Positions 35,116 to 40,286 of a stretch of DNA of 40,286 nt are shown piece by piece (position 1 is the stretch's first letter; each line of letters opens with the position of its first letter). Source of the stretch: a bacterium (GTDB taxonomy: Bacteria > Patescibacteriota > Minisyncoccia > Sungbacterales > HO2-52-23); NCBI GenBank assembly GCA_030697705.1, contig JAUYPE010000024.1, positions 1 through 40,286 of the forward strand, in the 5' to 3' direction. Below the pieces are notes generated by a model. That model was not told where the DNA came from. It ran no database searches and worked only from the letters and a program-made list of their open reading frames with translations. Both the position numbers and the translations under genes were made by a program.

Positions 35116-35856
35116 TTAGCGCTTATCGCGTGCTCCCTTTAATTTCTCGGCAAATAACGCGAGAAATTTTTGATCCTCCACCCAATAATTATCCGTATTA
35201 AGCGCTTCCGAAGTAACAAACTCGCCACCTGTCAATGCCGGCAAGTTCTTATTTACTTGATCAGCATGTGTGAGACCCGCATTGTGCCCAAGCTCATGCA
35301 AAAAAGAATGAGCAGTCTGCTGGAGGTCCTTTAGGGACCCAACCACATAGAATGGCTCTCCTTGGCGTTGGTGTTCTGGATTCGCTGACCGCAACACCAT
35401 AAAGGGAGAGAGATTTTGTCCCACTCCGGCCTGCCCCGCACGACCGGCTGACGCGTCGTCGGTATAGGGTTGAGAGATGATCGCGGTGATCGTTCCCATC
35501 ACGGTATAAGTTTGATACCCGACGTAGTGGAAAAATACGGCAACCTGCGAAGTATTATCGAAATCATCGTCCGGAATCCGGATGATGTTCGACAGATCGA
35601 GTTTTACAGCAGCCATCTGGGTAGTGACCGCCAATAATCCCTCGGCGTACTGTCGCGAGAAATACTCGTTCCCCGAACCATCAGTCCTGGTCAGAACAAA
35701 AAAATTCACAGGAATAACTGCTGTCGTGGCGAGTACTGGCGTGCTTATAGCCACTGGGAACTCCCCGCCAGTACCCTCTTGTCCCCCACATCCGTACAAA
35801 AGTCCCGTCAACGCCAAAAAAAATATCACCAATACCGCCACATTACGCACCTGCAT
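35116..35856 (-). CDS. Lipoprotein with metzincin-like zinc metallopeptidase motif
   Basis: Lipobox LLYGC; FLHELGHNAGLTHAD. Confidence 0.78.
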   Translation of the reverse strand: MQVRNVAVLVIFFLALTGLLYGCGGQEGTGGEFPVAISTPVLATTAVIPVNFFVLTRTDGSGNEYFSRQYAEGLLAVTTQMAAVKLDLSNIIRIPDDDFDNTSQVAVFFHYVGYQTYTVMGTITAIISQPYTDDASAGRAGQAGVGQNLSPFMVLRSANPEHQRQGEPFYVVGSLKDLQQTAHSFLHELGHNAGLTHADQVNKNLPALTGGEFVTSEALNTDNYWVEDQKFLALFAEKLKGARDKR

Positions 35857-36050
35857 GTTCCGTCCCTTTCAATTTCAGGATTTCAAAAAACTTCCAGAGT
35901 TCTTGAGGCATCCCGGACCGGATACTCCACTAAAACTCATTCTGGCTCACAATATGTATTGTATTACATATATAAACATTTGTCAATCTTTGTGCCATAA
36001 CATCCCTAACCTCAACTTTTTTGACTCCTTGTGAGGAAAAAAATAACATT

Positions 36051-38228
36051 CTACTCCCAATGGAGACCGTGCTCAAACACGGTGAGAGCGCGGGAGAGAT
36101 CGGGATAGGTGGTAAGGTCGGGACTTTTTTTAATGAGCCCCATCGCATCTGCGCGCACGCTCCGCACCAGTTCGGGATCGCTCATTGCGGCAAGTATTTC
36201 TTCGGAAACACCCGACTGGCGCGTACCAAACAACTCTCCGGCACCGCGGATGGCAAGATCTTTTTCCGCAAGTTCAAAACCGTTGGTACACTCAACCACA
36301 GCGCGCAGACGGCGCGTCTCCGTTCCGTCTTCGGTCGGCGCCAAAAAACAATACGATTGCTCACGCCCGCGCCCCACGCGTCCGCGAAATTGATGAAGTT
36401 GCGCCAGCCCGAACCGCTCGGCGCCCTCAATAAGCATAATCGTCGCGTTCGGAATATCCACGCCAACTTCTATCACCGAAGTCGCCACGAGAATGTCGCT
36501 GGCGCGGTCGCGGAAATGAGCGAGTGTTTTTTCTTTCTCCGCCGGTTTGAGTTTTCCGTGGAGCATCGCTATGCGCAAATCGGGAAAAATTTCTCTGGCA
36601 AGCCGGTCGCGCTCCTTGATGACGGTTTTCACCTCCGCCATTATGAGCTTCTGCTGTCCCGTAACGCCAGTGCGGAAGGTCGCTTCACCTCCTTCTTCGG
36701 GCGGATCAATGCGCGGGCAAACGACGAACGCCTGACCCCCGCGCTTGATTTCTTGGCGGATAAACTCATACATACGCGCGCGGTCACCGGGCGGAACGAT
36801 TTCCGTTTTTACCCCTTTGCGCGCCGCGGGCATCTCATCCAATAAGGACAAATCAAGATCGCCGTAAATCGTGAGCGCCATCGTGCGCGGGATCGGTGTC
36901 GCGGACATGCTCAAAAAATGGGGAATTAAAAATTCAGAATGAAGAATTTTGAAAGAAGTGCTATGGTTACTGCTTTTGTTTTCTCCTTTATCATTCTTAC
37001 TTCTTAATTCTTCCTTCTTAAGGAGCGCGGCGCGCTGGGCGACGCCGAAGCGGTGCTGTTCATCTACCACCACGAGTCCGAGCGAACGGAAACGGACATT
37101 TTTTTGGATGAGCGCATGCGTGCCGACGATAACATGCGCCGCTGGCGGACGTCGCCGCTCACTGCTCGTCATAAGAGCCAGATGTACGTTAAACGGCGTA
37201 AGGATTTTTTCAAGTGTTATAAAATGCTGGCGCGCAAGAATCTCGGTCGGCGCCATGAAGGCGACTTGGTATCCCGCACGCACGGCAACCAGCGCGGCGG
37301 CGGCGGCAACCACCGTCTTCCCCGAACCGACATCGCCCTCAAGCAGGCGATTCATCGGTTTTGATTTTTCCATATCGCGCGTGATTTCCGCTATGCTCCG
37401 CCGTTGTGCATTCGTGAGAGAGAAGGGGAGTGAGGAGGTAAATTTTTTTAAAATTTCAACATCGGCGGGAATGGGCGGTGCGGGGTACTGCTTCAGGCGC
37501 GAGCGTTCTTTGAGCGCCATAAGTTGGAAAAGGAGGAGTTTTTCATAGAGTAACCGGCGGCGGGCGAGCGCGGCGGCGGTGAGGTTTTTAGGAAAATGAA
37601 TCGTCCGCAATACCTCGTCAAGCGCGGAGAAACCATGCCGTGTGCGCAGGTCTTCGGGCAACGGATCGGGCATGCCGTAGGAGCACTCAAGAAATGTTTT
37701 TACCAGATACCGAAGCCAGCGCGAACTCAAACCCTCTGTTTCGGGATAGATGGCAACAAGACCAGAGGTATGGATTTCCGCGGGAGCCAGGGAGTCGGCA
37801 CGGTTTGTGCCAAAGACCGTAAGCCGCTCGTGCGCGGGATTCGTAAACGAGAGACCGCCCGACGGACTTTGCACAATGCGCCCTGCGAGGCGGAGTCGCA
37901 TCCCTTCCTTGAATGAACGTGCAAGAAACGGCTGATGAAACCACACGGCGGAAATCTCTCCCGTTTCATCTTCAAGCGTAATCTCCGTCAAGCCCATGTG
38001 TTTTTTTGCCGTTCTGCCCACCCGCACGCGCCTTATCATTCCTGCAACGGAAACCTGCTCACCCAGCCGAACATCACCGATCATCTTCTCGTTTGAGAAG
38101 TCGTCATAGCGCATGGGAAGATGAAAAAGCAAATCCCGTACGGTCGCAATCCCGAGCCGCTTTAACGCCGGTAATATCTTTCTGCTCACCCGCGGAAGCT
38201 GTTCAAGTGAGGTAGCGAGTGTTGCCAT
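36051..38228 (-). CDS. recG: ATP-dependent DNA helicase RecG
   Basis: LLEGDVGSGKTVVAAAA, VDEQHRFGVAQRAAL, MSATPIPRTMALTIYGDLDLS, GRVGRGREQSYCFL. Confidence 0.96.
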   Translation of the reverse strand: MATLATSLEQLPRVSRKILPALKRLGIATVRDLLFHLPMRYDDFSNEKMIGDVRLGEQVSVAGMIRRVRVGRTAKKHMGLTEITLEDETGEISAVWFHQPFLARSFKEGMRLRLAGRIVQSPSGGLSFTNPAHERLTVFGTNRADSLAPAEIHTSGLVAIYPETEGLSSRWLRYLVKTFLECSYGMPDPLPEDLRTRHGFSALDEVLRTIHFPKNLTAAALARRRLLYEKLLLFQLMALKERSRLKQYPAPPIPADVEILKKFTSSLPFSLTNAQRRSIAEITRDMEKSKPMNRLLEGDVGSGKTVVAAAAALVAVRAGYQVAFMAPTEILARQHFITLEKILTPFNVHLALMTSSERRRPPAAHVIVGTHALIQKNVRFRSLGLVVVDEQHRFGVAQRAALLKKEELRSKNDKGENKSSNHSTSFKILHSEFLIPHFLSMSATPIPRTMALTIYGDLDLSLLDEMPAARKGVKTEIVPPGDRARMYEFIRQEIKRGGQAFVVCPRIDPPEEGGEATFRTGVTGQQKLIMAEVKTVIKERDRLAREIFPDLRIAMLHGKLKPAEKEKTLAHFRDRASDILVATSVIEVGVDIPNATIMLIEGAERFGLAQLHQFRGRVGRGREQSYCFLAPTEDGTETRRLRAVVECTNGFELAEKDLAIRGAGELFGTRQSGVSEEILAAMSDPELVRSVRADAMGLIKKSPDLTTYPDLSRALTVFEHGLHWE
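36920..37012. repeat. In-frame palindromic insertion inside recG (about 20-bp imperfect terminal inverted repeats)
   Basis: gaattaaaaattcagaatga (36923-36942) vs tcattcttacttcttaattc (36991-37010), 17/20 complementary; adds SKNDKGENKSSNHSTSFKILHSEFLI before motif SMSATPIPRT. Confidence 0.7.
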
Positions 38229-38274
38229 ATCCCCACTGTACGGGCGATGGAGAAAAAATCAAAGCCCCTTATCA

Positions 38275-39333
38275 TTACAAGTGTGATGAAACGTTATTAT
38301 TTTCGCGTTCTTTCCTCACCATGAAGTAAATATCAAGAAGAACAAAAAGCATACTCAAGACAAGCGGTCCCAGCAAGAAACCAAGCGGTCCGAAAAAGCC
38401 GATGCCGCCGAGAATGGAGAGAAGGATGAGAAATGGATGAACATGGATATCCCGCTCAACGAGTTTCGGCCCCAAGAAATTATCAACGAGTCCAACCGCC
38501 ATCATCCCCCAAAGAAGAAGCCCGCCCGCGGAAAACGTTTCTCCATTCAAGAAAAGATAGAGAATAGCTGGGAAGAGCACTAGTGCTGTCCCAATACCCG
38601 GGACAAGCGCGGCGACTGCCGTAATACTACCCCAAAGTGCCGCATTCGGGATCCCGAAAATAACGAACCCGATTGCAGCTATTATGCCCTGAATAAGGGC
38701 GACCATAATACTCCCTTTGACGACTGAATTAATCGCCATCATCAATTTATTGAAAATTATTTCATTATGCACATCAGGCAAGGGGCTCAAAGCGACAACG
38801 GCTCTTTTCAACTTATAGCCATCCTTAAACAAGTAGTATAGAGCGACAAGAAAGATAAAAACAGCGAGTAACATTCGTGCAACATTTGAAGAAATAGGAC
38901 CAAGATTCTGGAGCAACCAACGTAATCCCTGTTTTATATACTGGTTAACATCAACTGATATTTCTATAGGTACAGGCGAAAATTGTGCAATGTTTCGTAT
39001 GGCATCACTCACGCCAAGAGAAAAATCAGCCCTACCACCGTTACTGAAAAGAAAAGAGTAAAGCCCTACCGCCTCTTGAAAAATCTGTACGCTGAAAAAT
39101 ATGAGCGGGACAACAACAATAATGAGGACCAAAATAGTAGCGAGTAGCGCTGCCAGAGCCTCCCTCCCCCTCATTACAATGAGCATCTTTTGATGGATGG
39201 GTTTAAAGACGGTCGCAAAAACTACTGCCACAACAAGTGTGTAGAGAAAGGGTCTGAAAATAAAGAAAGTGAGAATGAAAATTCCCGTGAGCAAGACGTA
39301 TAAAAAATAAAGTTCTGATTTTTTATGATGCAT
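38275..39333 (-). CDS. AI-2E family transporter (PerM-like permease)
   Basis: Multi-TM; VALIQGIIAAIGFVIFGIPNAALWGSITAVAALVPGIGTALV; start trimmed to MHHKKSELYF. Confidence 0.9.
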   Translation of the reverse strand: MHHKKSELYFLYVLLTGIFILTFFIFRPFLYTLVVAVVFATVFKPIHQKMLIVMRGREALAALLATILVLIIVVVPLIFFSVQIFQEAVGLYSFLFSNGGRADFSLGVSDAIRNIAQFSPVPIEISVDVNQYIKQGLRWLLQNLGPISSNVARMLLAVFIFLVALYYLFKDGYKLKRAVVALSPLPDVHNEIIFNKLMMAINSVVKGSIMVALIQGIIAAIGFVIFGIPNAALWGSITAVAALVPGIGTALVLFPAILYLFLNGETFSAGGLLLWGMMAVGLVDNFLGPKLVERDIHVHPFLILLSILGGIGFFGPLGFLLGPLVLSMLFVLLDIYFMVRKERENNNVSSHL

Positions 39334-39334
39334 C

Positions 39335-40286
39335 TTATGTGGTAATAATCCTTCTGCGATAAAAAAACTTGCGTATCTCTTCAACCAGAATGATTGACGC
39401 GGCAATTGAAATAATAACAAGCCACTCTGAAAACGCAAGCGGCGTGGTGCGTAAAAATCTCTGCATAAACGGGCTGTAAACTGCGAACAACTGGAGAATA
39501 ATAACAATCAAAGTGGCACCGACGAGAAACACATTGGAAAACGGGTTTATCTGAAAGAGAGATCTGCCCTCTGATCTGCAATTCCACGCATTAAACCATT
39601 GGAACACCGCCAGCGTTGTGAGAGAAATTGTCCACGCCTTGGTAAGATCAGTTCCTGATTCTCCGGCGAATAGGTATCTCTGAAACAGATAGAGCGTCCC
39701 GATGGCCATCGGCAATGCCATCAACACCATTCTTTGCCCCATAATGCTATCCACGATCCATTTATTGGGTCGCTCAAATGCCCCGCGCATCAGCCCCCCC
39801 TCGCTCTGCTCCATGGCAAGTGCGACGTCCAGGAAACCGTCGGTAACAAAATTAAGCCAGATGATTTGAGCCGCAATCAAGGGCAGAGGATATCCCAAGA
39901 CAAGCGCTCCGGCGATGACCAACACCTCGCCCATGCTCGTAGAGAAAAGATAGAGAATAACCCTCCTGATCGTCTTATAAATACCTCTGCCTTCTTCAGC
40001 TGCCGAAACGATACTCGCAAAATTATCATCCAGAAGGACGATATCCGATGCCTCCTTCGCTACCTCTGTTCCGATTCTTCCCATGGCAACGCCCAAGTCA
40101 GCGGCAACAAGCGATGGTGCATCATTGACACCGTCTCCGGTCATCGCCACTACCTCACCTCGCCTACGATACGCCTGAATAATACGAAGTTTATGATCAG
40201 GCGTAACGCGCGCAAAAATGCTCGTCCGATCAAGCGCCTCCGTCAGTTTCCCGTCCGACAGATTATCAATTTCATCCCCGGTAAGC
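39335..40286 (-). CDS. P-type cation-transporting ATPase (Ca2+-type), C-terminal part; runs off window
   Basis: MTGDGVNDAPSLVAADLGVAMGRIGTEVAKEASDIVLLDDNFASIV and C-terminal TM domain. Confidence 0.93.
   Translation of the reverse strand, partial: LTGDEIDNLSDGKLTEALDRTSIFARVTPDHKLRIIQAYRRRGEVVAMTGDGVNDAPSLVAADLGVAMGRIGTEVAKEASDIVLLDDNFASIVSAAEEGRGIYKTIRRVILYLFSTSMGEVLVIAGALVLGYPLPLIAAQIIWLNFVTDGFLDVALAMEQSEGGLMRGAFERPNKWIVDSIMGQRMVLMALPMAIGTLYLFQRYLFAGESGTDLTKAWTISLTTLAVFQWFNAWNCRSEGRSLFQINPFSNVFLVGATLIVIILQLFAVYSPFMQRFLRTTPLAFSEWLVIISIAASIILVEEIRKFFYRRRIITT

Noticed and set aside
36021-36845. 274-aa plus-strand ORF and neighbours antisense to recG
   Set aside because: Shadow ORFs of recG.
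1-40286. CRISPR array
   Set aside because: No regularly spaced direct repeats; the repeats seen are dispersed palindromes without unique spacers.
1-40286. UGA-recoded genetic code (as in Gracilibacteria/Absconditabacteria)
   Set aside because: Conserved genes read through cleanly with standard stops; no need for UGA sense decoding was seen.

Overview
The gene content and style (short intergenic gaps, many small membrane proteins, VirB2/TrbC-like pilins, dispersed palindromes) suggest a Patescibacteria/Parcubacteria (CPR) chromosome segment; this taxonomic call is inference. Housekeeping genes: rny 3' end, HU, YraN, rplJ/rplL with an L10 leader, mltG, rpmG (53 aa, missing from the ORF track), gyrA, rpsA, truD, ftsH, recG, an AI-2E family transporter and the C-terminal part of a P-type ATPase. 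There are seven intact tRNA genes: Gly(TCC), Pro(TGG), Val(CAC), Trp(CCA), Thr(GGT), Leu(TAG), Ile(TAT). Most notable observations: (1) two decayed tRNA copies, next to tRNA-Pro and tRNA-Ile, each interrupted at the same T-loop position by a 30-bp double-hairpin palindrome of identical 6-3-6/6-3-6 architecture; (2) five parS-like 16-mers (TGTTTCACGTGAAACA) within 2.3 kb; (3) a cluster of VirB2/TrbC-like membrane proteins in which a near-identical membrane cassette is fused to two different peptidoglycan-hydrolase-type domains; (4) an HNH-containing intein in GyrA at GNFG|S; (5) a Pup/UBact ligase or deamidase (PafA/Dop) homolog; (6) tRNA-Val and tRNA-Ile flanked by perfect 11-12 bp inverted repeats that extend the acceptor stem; (7) an in-frame palindromic insertion in recG. 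All calls come from reading the sequence and the supplied ORFs. No database search was run.
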